A stretch of DNA of 64,000 bases from Maridesulfovibrio sp. (GTDB lineage Bacteria; Desulfobacterota; Desulfovibrionia; Desulfovibrionales; Desulfovibrionaceae). The notes beneath the pieces were generated by a model. It made no database searches and had not been told where the DNA came from. It saw only the letters and a list, made by a program, of their open reading frames with translations. The stretch spans positions 1 to 64,000 of the forward strand of contig NZ_OY780933.1 in assembly GCF_963676065.1 (NCBI RefSeq), read 5' to 3'. The position numbers were made by a program, and so were the translations under genes. Every line of letters begins with the position of its first letter. Positions within the stretch are counted from its first letter, which is position 1. Positions 52,395-62,388 of the stretch are shown here, in pieces.

Positions 52395-53390
52395 GTGAAC
52401 AATAAAGATACCAAAATAATCGCTTGGGTCGGTAACATTTTCTTCCGTTCAGGTATGGACCGGCTGGGTTATAAGACCATCCACATCCCCATTCAGGGAC
52501 AGCAGGTGTTCACCTGGGACGATATTGTGGAAAAAACCGGAACCGAACCCTTTGCTGTTGTTTACGCTGACCGATCAATCGCCCCGCCGCTGGCAGGCGT
52601 AGAAAATTTCCCTTGCCTGACTGTATTCCATTGCATAGATACTCACATCCACAGCTGGTATCCGCTTTACGCTCAAGGCTTTGACATTTGTCTGGTCAGC
52701 TTGAAGGACCATCTGGAACGCTTTACCCCGCGATTGAAAGATTCTCGGTTGCTATGGTTTCCCCCTGTCCCCATGGACCATGACGTTCCCGCAGATATGC
52801 CTAAAGAATGGGATCTTCTTTTTGTGGGCAACGTGGATGCAGAACTGACCCCTCAAAGAAAAATATTTCTCGATGAAGTGGCAAAACGGATTTCAGGGCT
52901 GCATATTACGAAAGGCAGATTCAGCCAGCTTTTTCCCAGAGCGAAGGTGGTTCTCAATATTGCCGAACGCGGAGACCTAAATTTCCGGGTTTTTGAAGCT
53001 TTAGCCTGCGGAGCCTGCCTTCTGACTCCCAAAATAGAACAAGGGCTTTTCGATATTTTCGAGGATGGAGTCCACCTGATGACTTACGAGGCCAACAACC
53101 CCGAAGACCTTGTAGCAAAGTTTAATATACTGCTGAATGACGAAGAATTGCGCCGGCGCATCGCCCTGCAGGGCAACGAACTGATTGAGAGTTCGCATAG
53201 AATTATCAACCGGGCCCGGACCCTGCATAATGTAATAATGGGAATGAATATTGAAACGACTGTAAACAACCGGATCAAAGCAGCACCGCAACTGCGCCGC
53301 AATTTTCTAAGATCGCTCTACCTGCACTGGGCGGAAGAAATCGCGATACCTGAATTTCAGAAAACTTATCTGCAAGCCGCAAAGAATTAA
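52395..53390 (+). CDS. Glycosyltransferase, CgeB-like / GT-B fold
   Basis: 331 residues from a GTG start. The C-terminal half has LFPRAKVVLNIAERGDLNFRVFEALACGACLLT, the donor-sugar site of GT-B enzymes (cited here in pieces), then EDGVHLMTYE. The N-terminal part lacks clear motifs. Its stop overlaps the ATG of the next gene (TAATG). The pair probably modifies a surface glycan or lipid A-type structure. Confidence 0.8.
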   Translation: MNNKDTKIIAWVGNIFFRSGMDRLGYKTIHIPIQGQQVFTWDDIVEKTGTEPFAVVYADRSIAPPLAGVENFPCLTVFHCIDTHIHSWYPLYAQGFDICLVSLKDHLERFTPRLKDSRLLWFPPVPMDHDVPADMPKEWDLLFVGNVDAELTPQRKIFLDEVAKRISGLHITKGRFSQLFPRAKVVLNIAERGDLNFRVFEALACGACLLTPKIEQGLFDIFEDGVHLMTYEANNPEDLVAKFNILLNDEELRRRIALQGNELIESSHRIINRARTLHNVIMGMNIETTVNNRIKAAPQLRRNFLRSLYLHWAEEIAIPEFQKTYLQAAKN

Positions 53391-55234
53391 TGAATTCAAA
53401 GAATACAATCAGCCAGCCTCTGGTCCTATCTTTTCTTATAATTTTTTCTTTGATCTTCGCCTGTATGGGGACATGGCGGCCTTTCTTTTTTGATATAGAT
53501 GAACCCAAATACATAAGCGCTGCAATGGAAATGGCCGCCAGAGGAGATTGGCTGCATCCCATGTTCGGCGGGCTTCCCAGAATGCAGAAGCCTCCGCTTC
53601 CATACTGGCTCAGCGCACCGCTTATCGATTTTTTCGGTTCCGGTTTCAGCAACGGGACGCAGCTGTTTATCGCCCGCATCCCGGCCATATTAAGCTCGGT
53701 ACTGACCGTCATCGCCACATATATGACCGGTAAAAAGCTGGGAAGCGAAAAATGCGGAATTTTCGCAGCATTGCTGCTGGCAGTCGCTCCGCCTTTCAAG
53801 ATTGAAGGGATGATGCTGAAAGCGGACATAATTTATACTGCAGCGGTAAGCTGGAGCACTTATTTCTTCCTGCGCAGATTTCAGGGGCAACGAGGGGGAT
53901 TAAACCTTACCGGAGCGGGCATCTGCATGGCGCTGGGAATCCTGAGCAGAGGTCCTTTCGCATTGCCGCCTCTTGCAGGATACCTTTGCGCAGAATTTTT
54001 CCGCAGGAACTCAAGCAAAGAGGATTCTTTTCTAAGCGCGGCAGTGACCACCCTGAAAAAAGAAATTGTGCCAATTTTAATGGGACTGGTCGCCTGTATC
54101 CCATTCCTGCTATGGATCAGCGCAGCCAGCTCACCCGGCATGGATTATATCGGAGGCATGCTTAACAATGTTTCCGAAAACACAAGCTATGCAACCTCTC
54201 CCCTGATTCATCATCTGCAAAGTTTAGGTTTTTATCTTTTTGAGGCCGGGATAATTTTTTTCCCGCTGGGTTTATTCGGACTTTACGGGACCTTTTCCCA
54301 CCTTAGGAATAAAACCGACCGGAATAAAAATATCGGTATGCTGCTCTGGACAGCTCTATTCTATCTGCTGATTAATTTCTTTATCTACAGATTGCGCGCA
54401 CATCGTTACTTCCTGCCAATTATGCCCATCCTTTCAATAATTGCGGTGAACTGGCTGCTTACGGCAAAAAGGGATAAAACTTTTAAAAGAGTATTCTTCG
54501 GCTGCACAGCACTTGCGTGCGCAATCCCGGTGGGGATCGGAGCAATCGTTCTTTATAGCGGACAAATTTCCGTTAATCTATGGCGAAACGCTCAAATTAC
54601 GGATTTCGGGACACAGACCTTACCCTTTGCCATAGCAGCGGCCGTCCTTTCCATTGTCATCTGCATGGCCGCCCTGAAATATTACAAAAAGCCGCAGACA
54701 TTTCTCGCCATCATATTTGGAGCGACCCTGCTTTTTTACCCGGCATACTTCAATGCCTGCCCGGATGTGGATGGACACGGGATGATGCAGCCTGATTCGC
54801 TGCTGGGTAATAATCTGGCACGGTCAATCGGCAAACTGCCTGCCGGAAACTACACTTTTATCGCTTCCAGAAGAAGCTTAAGGATACACCCGGAACTGCA
54901 TTTTTTTCTGCGCAAAGCGATAGACAAAAGCAAAGCCGGTTATCTAGTGACTTTGCCTTTTAATATCAACAAAATCCGTAGCATGCTGCTTGATCCTAAG
55001 GCGACAGCCTTAACCCTGAAGGAAGAAGGCAATACGCGGACACCGTTATACAAATCCATACAAAATACGGAACCAACGCACACGGTGCTCATACTTAACA
55101 GCCTGGAATTAACCCTGATGTACAGGTCCCCGAAAACCGCGACCATGCTCAAGACAAGGATAAAATCGACTCAGATAATAGGACTGAATCATGATTGGGA
55201 GACCAGAGGCCTTTACCTGCTCACCTTACCTTAA
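53390..55234 (+). CDS. ArnT/GT39-type membrane glycosyltransferase
   Basis: 614 residues with many TM segments. The N-terminal FFDIDEPKYISAAMEM (the catalytic acidic D-E-P pattern) and PRMQKPPLPYWL are typical of the undecaprenyl-phosphate sugar transferases of the PMT/ArnT family. It transfers a sugar from a polyprenyl carrier on the periplasmic side. Coupled to the preceding GT gene; the end overlaps metC by 9 bases (convergent). Confidence 0.85.
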   Translation: MNSKNTISQPLVLSFLIIFSLIFACMGTWRPFFFDIDEPKYISAAMEMAARGDWLHPMFGGLPRMQKPPLPYWLSAPLIDFFGSGFSNGTQLFIARIPAILSSVLTVIATYMTGKKLGSEKCGIFAALLLAVAPPFKIEGMMLKADIIYTAAVSWSTYFFLRRFQGQRGGLNLTGAGICMALGILSRGPFALPPLAGYLCAEFFRRNSSKEDSFLSAAVTTLKKEIVPILMGLVACIPFLLWISAASSPGMDYIGGMLNNVSENTSYATSPLIHHLQSLGFYLFEAGIIFFPLGLFGLYGTFSHLRNKTDRNKNIGMLLWTALFYLLINFFIYRLRAHRYFLPIMPILSIIAVNWLLTAKRDKTFKRVFFGCTALACAIPVGIGAIVLYSGQISVNLWRNAQITDFGTQTLPFAIAAAVLSIVICMAALKYYKKPQTFLAIIFGATLLFYPAYFNACPDVDGHGMMQPDSLLGNNLARSIGKLPAGNYTFIASRRSLRIHPELHFFLRKAIDKSKAGYLVTLPFNINKIRSMLLDPKATALTLKEEGNTRTPLYKSIQNTEPTHTVLILNSLELTLMYRSPKTATMLKTRIKSTQIIGLNHDWETRGLYLLTLP

Positions 55235-56386
55235 TCTATCCAGTCCCTGTTTCAGATCCGCTATTAAATCTTCTACATCTTCCAGGCCGACGTTTAAGCG
55301 GAAGATAGTCTTGCCTTCATAGCCGAAAGGATTTGTACGCTGTAATTTTCCTCCGGTAATCAGACTTTTGTACCCGCCCCAGCTGTACCCGATCCCGAAA
55401 AGCTGAAGGCTATCCACGAACAAGCCGTGATCCATATTTTCGAACTCATCCTTGATGGTAAAGGAGAAAAGCCCGCTGGCACCCTTGAAGTCACGCTTCC
55501 AGAGATGATGCTGCGGGTGGTTTGCAAGCGCCGGGTGAATTACGGATTCCACCATTTCATGTTTTTCAAGCCACTTTGCGATTTCGAGAGCGGACTGTTC
55601 ATGGGCCTTCAGCCGGACCTTAAGAGTACGCAACCCGCGCAGCGCCTGATAACAGTCTTCCTGAGGCGCGTAGGTCTCAAAAATATTGTAACAGCTTTCA
55701 AAAGCCTTCCAGCTTTGTTCATTGGTGGAAACTGTACCGAGCAGGATGTCGGAATGGCCGGAGATATATTTGGTCACCGACTGGATGGATACATCAACGC
55801 CCAGTTCAAAAGGATTAAGATAAAGAGGTGTTGCCCATGTATTGTCGAGAACCGAGACCACGCCCTTTTCCTGACATACCTTTGTAATCGCGGGGATATC
55901 CTGAATTTCAAGTGTATTTGAACCGGGAGATTCCATGAAGAGCAAGGTGGTGTTTTCACGGATGCAGCCGGCTATTTCCGCTCCGGCATCAGAAGGCAGA
56001 TAATCGGCCTCAACACCGTATTTGGAAAGAAATTTATCACAAAAACTGCGGGTCGGACCATAAACGTTATCACAGATCAGAACATGGTCGCCCTGCTTTG
56101 TGTAAGCCATAAGAACCATCGTGATGGCGGCGAGGCCTGATTGCAAAGCCTTGCAGCCGTGCGCCCCTTCCAGCTCGGCCATGGCGGCTTCAAAGGAATT
56201 CTGGGCAGCCATGCCGCACAAGCCGTAAGCAATCCCATCATATTCGCCGGCGTTACTTTTCAAGAGATCGGCATAGGAATCAAAAAGTATGGTGGAGGCA
56301 CGGTGCAAAGGGGGATTGATGGTATTTATAAATTCCTGAGCTTCGGCTTTGCCCGCATTGACCAGCTTGGTGGAAACATCTTTCAT
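55226..56386 (-). CDS. metC: Cystathionine beta-lyase / trans-sulfuration PLP enzyme
   Basis: 386 residues with the PLP lysine region SVTKYISGHSDILLGT (Lys of the family S-x-T-K motif), LDNTWATPLYLNP and YGPTRSFCDKFL. It cleaves cystathionine to homocysteine, ahead of MetE. The region between it and aroB holds a terminator (56423-56454), so it is probably transcribed from its own promoter or by read-through. MetB/MetC substrate preference is not decided by eye. Confidence 0.9.
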   Translation of the reverse strand: MKDVSTKLVNAGKAEAQEFINTINPPLHRASTILFDSYADLLKSNAGEYDGIAYGLCGMAAQNSFEAAMAELEGAHGCKALQSGLAAITMVLMAYTKQGDHVLICDNVYGPTRSFCDKFLSKYGVEADYLPSDAGAEIAGCIRENTTLLFMESPGSNTLEIQDIPAITKVCQEKGVVSVLDNTWATPLYLNPFELGVDVSIQSVTKYISGHSDILLGTVSTNEQSWKAFESCYNIFETYAPQEDCYQALRGLRTLKVRLKAHEQSALEIAKWLEKHEMVESVIHPALANHPQHHLWKRDFKGASGLFSFTIKDEFENMDHGLFVDSLQLFGIGYSWGGYKSLITGGKLQRTNPFGYEGKTIFRLNVGLEDVEDLIADLKQGLDRLR

Positions 56387-56422
56387 AGGAACTCCTTGTA
56401 TTTTCTGATCCCGAATGTAAAT

Positions 56423-56454
56423 GCGGGGAACTGGAAAAACAACCAGTCCCCCGC
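56423..56454 (-). terminator. Terminator of aroB
   Basis: On the minus strand GCGGGGGACTGG and CCAGTTCCCCGC pair around a T-rich loop with one mismatch, followed by ATTTA. Confidence 0.65.
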
Positions 56455-56531
56455 ATTATTTAATATTTTCAAATAAATTAATCAGGCACTCAGCTTGAAT
56501 AATAAAGAATATCGTGAAGATCAAACCTTTC

Positions 56532-57620
56532 TTAAGCCAGCTTAGCAAGCTCCGCTTCAATGAGTTCAAGAGGGAAATCTTCCCGGACAACCGCGTTGCC
56601 AAGTCTGTCCAGACCTACGATAACAACCGCGCCCTGCTTGACTTTCTTGTCTTTTTTCATGAGCTCCATAATCTTCGCAGGCTCAATGGAAAGCTTTCCG
56701 GTTGCAATCCCGAGCCTGTCCATGAGTTCTTCATGCAACTTTAGATCTTCCGCTGAAAGCATTCCGGCCCTGCGACAGGCTCGCGCGACAATCCTCATTC
56801 CCCATGCCACACACTCACCGTGTGAAATCGTATAGCCGGCAAAGCTTTCAATGGCATGGCCCACAGTGTGACCGTAATTGAGAATACGGCGAACTCCGCC
56901 CTCTTTCTCATCACGGATAACAACAGCGGCCTTAATCTCGCAGCAGCGGGCGACGACCTTCGCCATGACTTCGCGGTCGAGTGAACGAACCTTATCCGCA
57001 TTTACGCTCAGGTAATCCACCAGATCACGGTCAGCGATAAATGCCGTTTTGACCACCTCTCCCAGACCGCTTAAAATCTCCCGCTCAGGCAGGGATTCAA
57101 GGGCGGAGATATTGGTATAGACCCGCTTGGGCTGGTAGAACATGCCGCAATAATTTTTCCATCGCTTGATGTTGACCGCCACCTTGCCGCCCACAGAGGA
57201 ATCCACCTGTGAAAGCAGAGTAGTGGGAATCTGCACAAAATTAATGCCACGCATGTAGCTTCCGGCGACATAACCGGAAAGATCACCGACGACCCCGCCG
57301 CCGAGAGCGACAACCACATCCTGCCGGGTTATCCCGGCTTCAAGCATTGCTTCCAGCAGGGAACCGAACACATCGAGTGATTTGCTGTTCTCCCCTGCGG
57401 GAACAGTAAGCAGCAGAGGATTGACATCCTCAACAGCGAGCTTTTCGACCAGATTATGGCCGAAAAGCTCACGGGTATTTTCATCACAGATAACTACCGG
57501 GGTATTTCCGTATTTCCTTGCCTTAAGGTCCGCGACAACTTCATCCATCACGGAGTAATCTACGGAAATAGCATAAGAATTATCAAACTCCCCGCGCAGT
57601 TCAACATTAACCTCAGGCAT
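56532..57620 (-). CDS. aroB: 3-dehydroquinate synthase
   Basis: 362 residues from the ATG at 57620, which overlaps the previous stop (TAATG). The NAD-binding GGGVVGDLSGYVAGSYMRG and the zinc-site regions (LNYGHTVGHAIE, SHGECVAWGM) are visible. It converts DAHP to 3-dehydroquinate, the second step after the gene upstream. Confidence 0.95.
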   Translation of the reverse strand: MPEVNVELRGEFDNSYAISVDYSVMDEVVADLKARKYGNTPVVICDENTRELFGHNLVEKLAVEDVNPLLLTVPAGENSKSLDVFGSLLEAMLEAGITRQDVVVALGGGVVGDLSGYVAGSYMRGINFVQIPTTLLSQVDSSVGGKVAVNIKRWKNYCGMFYQPKRVYTNISALESLPEREILSGLGEVVKTAFIADRDLVDYLSVNADKVRSLDREVMAKVVARCCEIKAAVVIRDEKEGGVRRILNYGHTVGHAIESFAGYTISHGECVAWGMRIVARACRRAGMLSAEDLKLHEELMDRLGIATGKLSIEPAKIMELMKKDKKVKQGAVVIVGLDRLGNAVVREDFPLELIEAELAKLA

Positions 57621-58711
57621 TAATCTTCTCCGGCCAGCACACATTCCTGCTGACGCAGAGATTCTTCATGGATGTACTGGAAAATTCTGAGCATGAAATG
57701 TTCATCCATTCCGCGCGCAACACCTTCACGGGTCCTTTTTTCAACTGTTTTCTTCCACTGTGCGGGCTGCAGGAGAGCAATGCCGCGTTCACATTTCATT
57801 GCGCCGATTTTGCGGCCAAGAGCCATACGTTCAGCCAGAAGCTCAACAATGGTATCGTCGATTTCTTCAAGACGTGTACGCTTGCTTTCCATGCGCAAGG
57901 CAAACTCTTCGTCTTCCGCTACAGGATGCTTGACCTCAAGAGCGTCAAGAACCTTTCCGAGATCTTCGGGGGTAAACTGCTGTTTACTGTCACTGAGGGC
58001 TACGTCAGGATTAATGTGGGATTCAATCATCAGGCCATCGAAAAGCAGGTCGAGAGATTTCTGAGCCACACTTGGGATGAGTTCACGCTTACCGCAAAGA
58101 TGGCTGGGATCGCAGATGATCGGCATACCCTCGGTACGGCGGCGCAACTCGATGAAAATTCTCCAGTTGGGAGCGTTACGGTATTCACTTGGGCGAGCGG
58201 ATGAAAAACCACGATGAATTGCGCCAAGCTTGGTAACCCCAGCCTTATTGATGCGTTCCAGAGCGCCGAGCCAGAGCTCCACATCCGGGTTGATGGGATT
58301 CTTTACCAAAACGGGGATATCTGTACCCTTCAACGCATCGGCCATGGCCTGCACTGCGAAGGGGTTTACGGTTGTTCTTGCGCCGACCCAGATAAGATCC
58401 ACGCCGTACTTCAGGCAGAGTTCAACATGTTCCGGAGTTGCAGTTTCACAGCAGATGGGCAGCCCGGTTTCTTCCTTGGCCTCCACCAGCCATTTCAGAC
58501 CTTCTTCACCCATGCCTTCAAAACAGCCGGGACGGGTACGGGGTTTCCAGATGCCGGCACGCAGGAGATGCACACCTTTATCCTTAATACCACGAGCGGT
58601 TTCAAGGAGCTGATCCCGGGATTCCGCACTGCACGGCCCTGCGATAATAAGCGGACCATCGTTATTAAAACCCCAAGTATCCAAACCAGTTACATCAAGT
58701 TGTACGCTCAT
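57620..58711 (-). CDS. Bifunctional DAHP synthase / chorismate mutase
   Basis: 363 residues. The N-terminal ~260 residues are a KDPG/DAHP synthase-like barrel (GPCSAESRDQLLE, LLRAGIWKPRTRPG, IGARTT-like VGARTTVNPF, CDPSHLCGKRELI). The C-terminal ~90 residues are an AroQ-type chorismate mutase (RLEEIDDTIVELLAERMALG, RKIGAMKCERG). Fusion of the first step to the branch-point enzyme allows feedback control. It is co-transcribed with aroB. Confidence 0.9.
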   Translation of the reverse strand: MSVQLDVTGLDTWGFNNDGPLIIAGPCSAESRDQLLETARGIKDKGVHLLRAGIWKPRTRPGCFEGMGEEGLKWLVEAKEETGLPICCETATPEHVELCLKYGVDLIWVGARTTVNPFAVQAMADALKGTDIPVLVKNPINPDVELWLGALERINKAGVTKLGAIHRGFSSARPSEYRNAPNWRIFIELRRRTEGMPIICDPSHLCGKRELIPSVAQKSLDLLFDGLMIESHINPDVALSDSKQQFTPEDLGKVLDALEVKHPVAEDEEFALRMESKRTRLEEIDDTIVELLAERMALGRKIGAMKCERGIALLQPAQWKKTVEKRTREGVARGMDEHFMLRIFQYIHEESLRQQECVLAGED

Positions 58712-59210
58712 GACAATGACCTCCGTAATATTTGAAGTTGAAAAGAAGTCCGGGCCGATTTGATGGCGCTAAATGGGAGAGTACTGCAAAAGTGAAATCT
58801 GAATATAACAGATAATGCAGAAAACAGCAGGAATAACTCGGCCGGAATAAAAGGTAAGAACTGAACACGGAGAATTTGTATAAATTCCACGTAATCCAAA
58901 CAAGTTGTAAATGAAGTTTGACTTTACACACTGCCGGGGAGGCAGGTCCGGCAAGACCAGAGTTAAGCGTGCCATATCCTTTATGAAGGATAAGACATCA
59001 GGCAGGCCAATCGCAGGCCGGGCCGGATTTACCGGAAAATCTAAAACTTTCCATAACACCACTGGACGGCGGCGTAAACACTCAATTTCCAACAAAGTGC
59101 TTTTTTCATTTTTCTGTAACAAATCTTTTATTGATGTTGACTTTAAATCTCAATATCAATACACATCGATTTTACGTAACAAACCTGATTACACTAAAAA
59201 GGAGGACAGC
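58712..59210. other. 499-base intergenic region
   Basis: It holds the divergent promoter regions of the aromatic genes and flavodoxin. A frame joined to flavodoxin upstream (58911) has no plausible start or similarity. A possible flavodoxin -35, TTGACT, lies at 59137-59142. I see no RNA gene. Confidence 0.5.
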
Positions 59211-59651
59211 ATGTCCAAATCACTGATTGTTTATGGTTCCACAACCGGTAACACGGAAACAGCCGCCGAATACATTGCCGAAGTATTTGCTGAAAAGGAA
59301 TTTGAAGTGGAACTTAAAAACGTAACCGATGCAAGTGTAGACGAACTGGACAACAGCTACGACATAGTTCTTTTCGGATGCTCCACATGGGGAGAAGACG
59401 AAATTGAACTGCAGGACGACTTCATTCCACTCTATGAATCCCTTGAAGAGGCCGATCTCAAAAATAAAAAAGTATCAGTGTTCGGTTGCGGTGATTCCGA
59501 CTACACCTATTTCTGCGGTGCTGTAGACGCGATTGAAGAAAAGCTTGAAAAAATGGGAGCTGTAATCGTCGGCGACAGCTTAAAAATAGACGGAGATCCG
59601 GCACGTGCGGCCATCACCGAATGGGCCAAAGAAATCGCTGAAAAAATTTAA
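59211..59651 (+). CDS. Flavodoxin
   Basis: 146 residues from the ATG at 59211 with AAGGAGG upstream. The FMN phosphate loop GSTTGNTE, the CSTWGEDEIELQDDF isoalloxazine loop and GCGDSDYTYFCGAVD are diagnostic of short-chain flavodoxins such as Desulfovibrio flavodoxin. It carries low-potential electrons. A terminator follows. Confidence 0.95.
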   Translation: MSKSLIVYGSTTGNTETAAEYIAEVFAEKEFEVELKNVTDASVDELDNSYDIVLFGCSTWGEDEIELQDDFIPLYESLEEADLKNKKVSVFGCGDSDYTYFCGAVDAIEEKLEKMGAVIVGDSLKIDGDPARAAITEWAKEIAEKI

Positions 59652-59671
59652 TTACCCTGAAGCCAAAAACG

Positions 59672-59701
59672 AGCCCCCGCGCTGTTACCAGTGCGGGGGC
59701 T
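59672..59701 (+). terminator. Flavodoxin terminator
   Basis: AGCCCCCGC / GCGGGGGCT pair around GCTGTTACCAGT, followed by TCAAAATTTT. Confidence 0.8.
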
Positions 59702-59727
59702 TCAAAATTTTATAATTGCTGCTTATT

Positions 59728-60129
59728 TTAATTTTCGCCTGCGAGCGCTCGCTGGACGGAAACTTCCAGCATGGTCTTCTGCAACCGTATACTTTTAGTA
59801 TTGCTGTCGAGCACGTCTTCGGTCAAGGACCGCAACTTATCTACGGACTCCAAAGAAGCCGTAATAATAAGTTCTGTAGGGACCAAACCGTCAGACCGGA
59901 TCAGTTCCAGAACATTTTCCAGTTTATGGGAAAGCTCCTCAATGACGGTCAATTTCAGAAGATTTGAGCCGGCCTTGATGGAGTGCGCATCCCTGAAAAT
60001 GGAATTGATCAGCTCAGGTGTTAGCTCTGCTGTACTGTTTTCCAACTGCAAAAGACCGGTCTCGATATTATCGAGCCGTTCCAAAGTTTCTTCCTGAAAA
60101 ATATCAAGTAATCTGTCGCCGGTACTCAT
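59728..60129 (-). CDS. Hpt-domain phosphotransfer protein
   Basis: 133 residues from the ATG at 60129; a GTG at 60147 is also in frame and neither has a clear ribosome-binding site. The phosphorylated histidine is in FRDAHSIKAGSNLL, the HPt signature. A four-helix Hpt domain with a C-terminal extension, working in a phosphorelay. No kinase or receiver is next to it. Confidence 0.85.
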   Translation of the reverse strand: MSTGDRLLDIFQEETLERLDNIETGLLQLENSTAELTPELINSIFRDAHSIKAGSNLLKLTVIEELSHKLENVLELIRSDGLVPTELIITASLESVDKLRSLTEDVLDSNTKSIRLQKTMLEVSVQRALAGEN

Positions 60130-60404
60130 TATATTTATCTGTCCCACCCGTAGTGAAAGCTGAGCCTCAAGTCTGTATGAAAATACGCCATAAAGTCAAC
60201 GTTACGGGTTATCTGCCTTAAGCTTAGACTTTCGTCAACAAATTGCAATGCTAAAACATCAAATTTAAACATCCCTGAACAGACTTCCCTTTTTGACGGC
60301 AAAATTCTACACTGCCGCCCTCAAGCTTTGAATCCAAATAAAAAAAGTCACACATATTTTAAACAATATTATATTTTTATCAAGTATAGCGTGGAGTTAA
60401 CACA

Positions 60405-62327
60405 ATGGCTTTGATGAGTGTAAGTGATGTTTCCATGACCTTCGGCGGGCCTCAACTGCTCGATAAAGTTTCCTTTCAAGTAGAGGAAGGCCAACGTATA
60501 TGTATTGTCGGCCGTAACGGAGAGGGGAAATCCACCCTGCTCCGACTCATGAGCGGAGATCTGATACCTGACGACGGAAACATCTCTTATCAGAAAGGAG
60601 TCAGCGTAGCCCGCCTTTCACAAAAAGTTCCGGAAAAGCTCGAAGGGTCCATCTTTGAAATCGTGGCAGGAGGCCTCGGTGAACTGGGTGAAGCTCTTAC
60701 CGGCTACCACACGGTCAGCCTTGAAGTGGCTAACGGCGGGGATGTTTCAAAACTTTCCGAAGTTGAAGAAATAATGGAGAAGCACGGCGGCTGGGAAGCT
60801 CTGACGACTATTGAGATGGTGATATCAAGACTTTCCCTCAGTGCTGAAATGCGCTTTGAGACCCTTTCCGGCGGTCTGAAAAGACGCGCCCTGCTGGCCC
60901 GAGCGCTTGCCTCAAAACCGGATATTCTGCTGCTCGATGAACCCACCAACCATCTGGATATCGACTCCATTGCATGGCTTGAAGAATTTATTGTAAAAAA
61001 CATCCGCACTCTGATTTTCATTACTCATGACCGCATGTTCCTGCGCAAAATAGCCACCCGCATCATTGAACTGGACCGCGGCAATCTCGCGGACTGGTCC
61101 TGCGATTACGACACCTTCCTCAAACGTAAGGAAGAACTGCTGGACGCAGAAGAAAAAAACTGGTCCGAATTCGACAAAAAACTGGCCCGTGAAGAAACAT
61201 GGATCAGACAGGGCATCAAGGCCCGCCGCACCCGCAACGAAGGCCGTGTGCGCGCCTTGAAAAAATTGCGGGAAGAACGTCGGCAACGCCGTGAAAGAAC
61301 CGGTAAGGCCACCATCGAAATTCAGGAGGCGAACCGCTCCGGCAAGGTCGTGGCAGAAACAATCAACGCTTCCTACTCATGGGACGACAAACCGATTTTC
61401 AAAAACCTGAATGCGACCATCATGCGAGGAGACCGCATCGGCATCATCGGCCCTAACGGGGCGGGCAAGACCACGCTCATTCAGGTACTGCTGGGTAAAC
61501 TCAAACCGGATTCGGGCACGGTAAAACTCGGCACCAAGCTGGAAATATCCTATTTTGACCAGCATCGTGAACAGCTTGACCCTGATAAATCCGTACGTGA
61601 CTCAGTAGCAGACGGTAACGATACCGTTACTATCAACGGCCGCGCCAAACACATAATGGGTTATCTCAAGGATTTCCTGTTTTCCCCGGACCGTGCGAAT
61701 TCGCCGGTGCGTGTACTTTCAGGCGGAGAACGCAACCGTTTGCTTCTGGCCCGACTTTTCACCCGTCCTTCCAATCTGCTGGTCATGGACGAACCTACAA
61801 ACGATCTCGACGCCGAAACCCTTGAACTGCTCGAAGACAGGATTATGGAATACCCCGGTACTGTGATCATCGTAAGCCATGACCGTGCCTTTCTGAACAA
61901 TGTGGTCAGCGGAACTCTGGCCTTTGAAGGTAATGCACAGGTCAACGACTACGTGGGCGGCTATGATGACTGGGCGCGGCAGCGACCGCAGCCGGAGCTG
62001 GAAAGCAAACCCAAGGCTCCAAAGTCCAAGCCGAAAAAAACACCTGACGCCCGGCCTGAAAAACTGAGCTACAAAGAGCAGCGGGAATTTGAATCCCTTG
62101 AAGTGGAAATAGTGGAGCTTCCCGGCAAGATAGAAAAACTCGAAGCTGCAATCGAAGATATGCAAAACCGCATGGCCGATCCGGAATTCTACAAAAAATC
62201 CGGTGAGGAAATGGCAGCCGCACAATCAGAACTTGAAGCCCTCGAAGCCGAACACGAAACCACCTTTGAACGCTGGGAAGAAGTGGAAGGGAAATTAGCC
62301 GATTACAAAAAAAGAACCGGAAAGTAA
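60405..62327 (+). CDS. ABC-F ATPase, Uup/EttA type
   Basis: 640 residues with two ABC cassettes and no TM segment: Walker A GRNGEGKST and GPNGAGKTT, signatures LSGGLKRRALLARALA and LSGGERNRLLLARLF, with an ABC-F linker rich in Arg/Lys between. A C-terminal coiled coil (LPGKIEKLEAAIEDMQNRM) is of Uup type. ABC-F proteins act on the ribosome or on DNA rather than as exporters. Confidence 0.92.
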   Translation: MALMSVSDVSMTFGGPQLLDKVSFQVEEGQRICIVGRNGEGKSTLLRLMSGDLIPDDGNISYQKGVSVARLSQKVPEKLEGSIFEIVAGGLGELGEALTGYHTVSLEVANGGDVSKLSEVEEIMEKHGGWEALTTIEMVISRLSLSAEMRFETLSGGLKRRALLARALASKPDILLLDEPTNHLDIDSIAWLEEFIVKNIRTLIFITHDRMFLRKIATRIIELDRGNLADWSCDYDTFLKRKEELLDAEEKNWSEFDKKLAREETWIRQGIKARRTRNEGRVRALKKLREERRQRRERTGKATIEIQEANRSGKVVAETINASYSWDDKPIFKNLNATIMRGDRIGIIGPNGAGKTTLIQVLLGKLKPDSGTVKLGTKLEISYFDQHREQLDPDKSVRDSVADGNDTVTINGRAKHIMGYLKDFLFSPDRANSPVRVLSGGERNRLLLARLFTRPSNLLVMDEPTNDLDAETLELLEDRIMEYPGTVIIVSHDRAFLNNVVSGTLAFEGNAQVNDYVGGYDDWARQRPQPELESKPKAPKSKPKKTPDARPEKLSYKEQREFESLEVEIVELPGKIEKLEAAIEDMQNRMADPEFYKKSGEEMAAAQSELEALEAEHETTFERWEEVEGKLADYKKRTGK

Positions 62328-62388
62328 AAAATCATCAGAAAAGACACTTTACTTGCCATCATCAGCCTCCGGGCGTAAATAAAACGAC

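Noticed and set aside
58911..59210. In-frame upstream extension of flavodoxin (100 codons)
   Set aside because: The strong AAGGAGG and ATG at 59211 and the normal flavodoxin length show the real start; the extension is non-coding leader.
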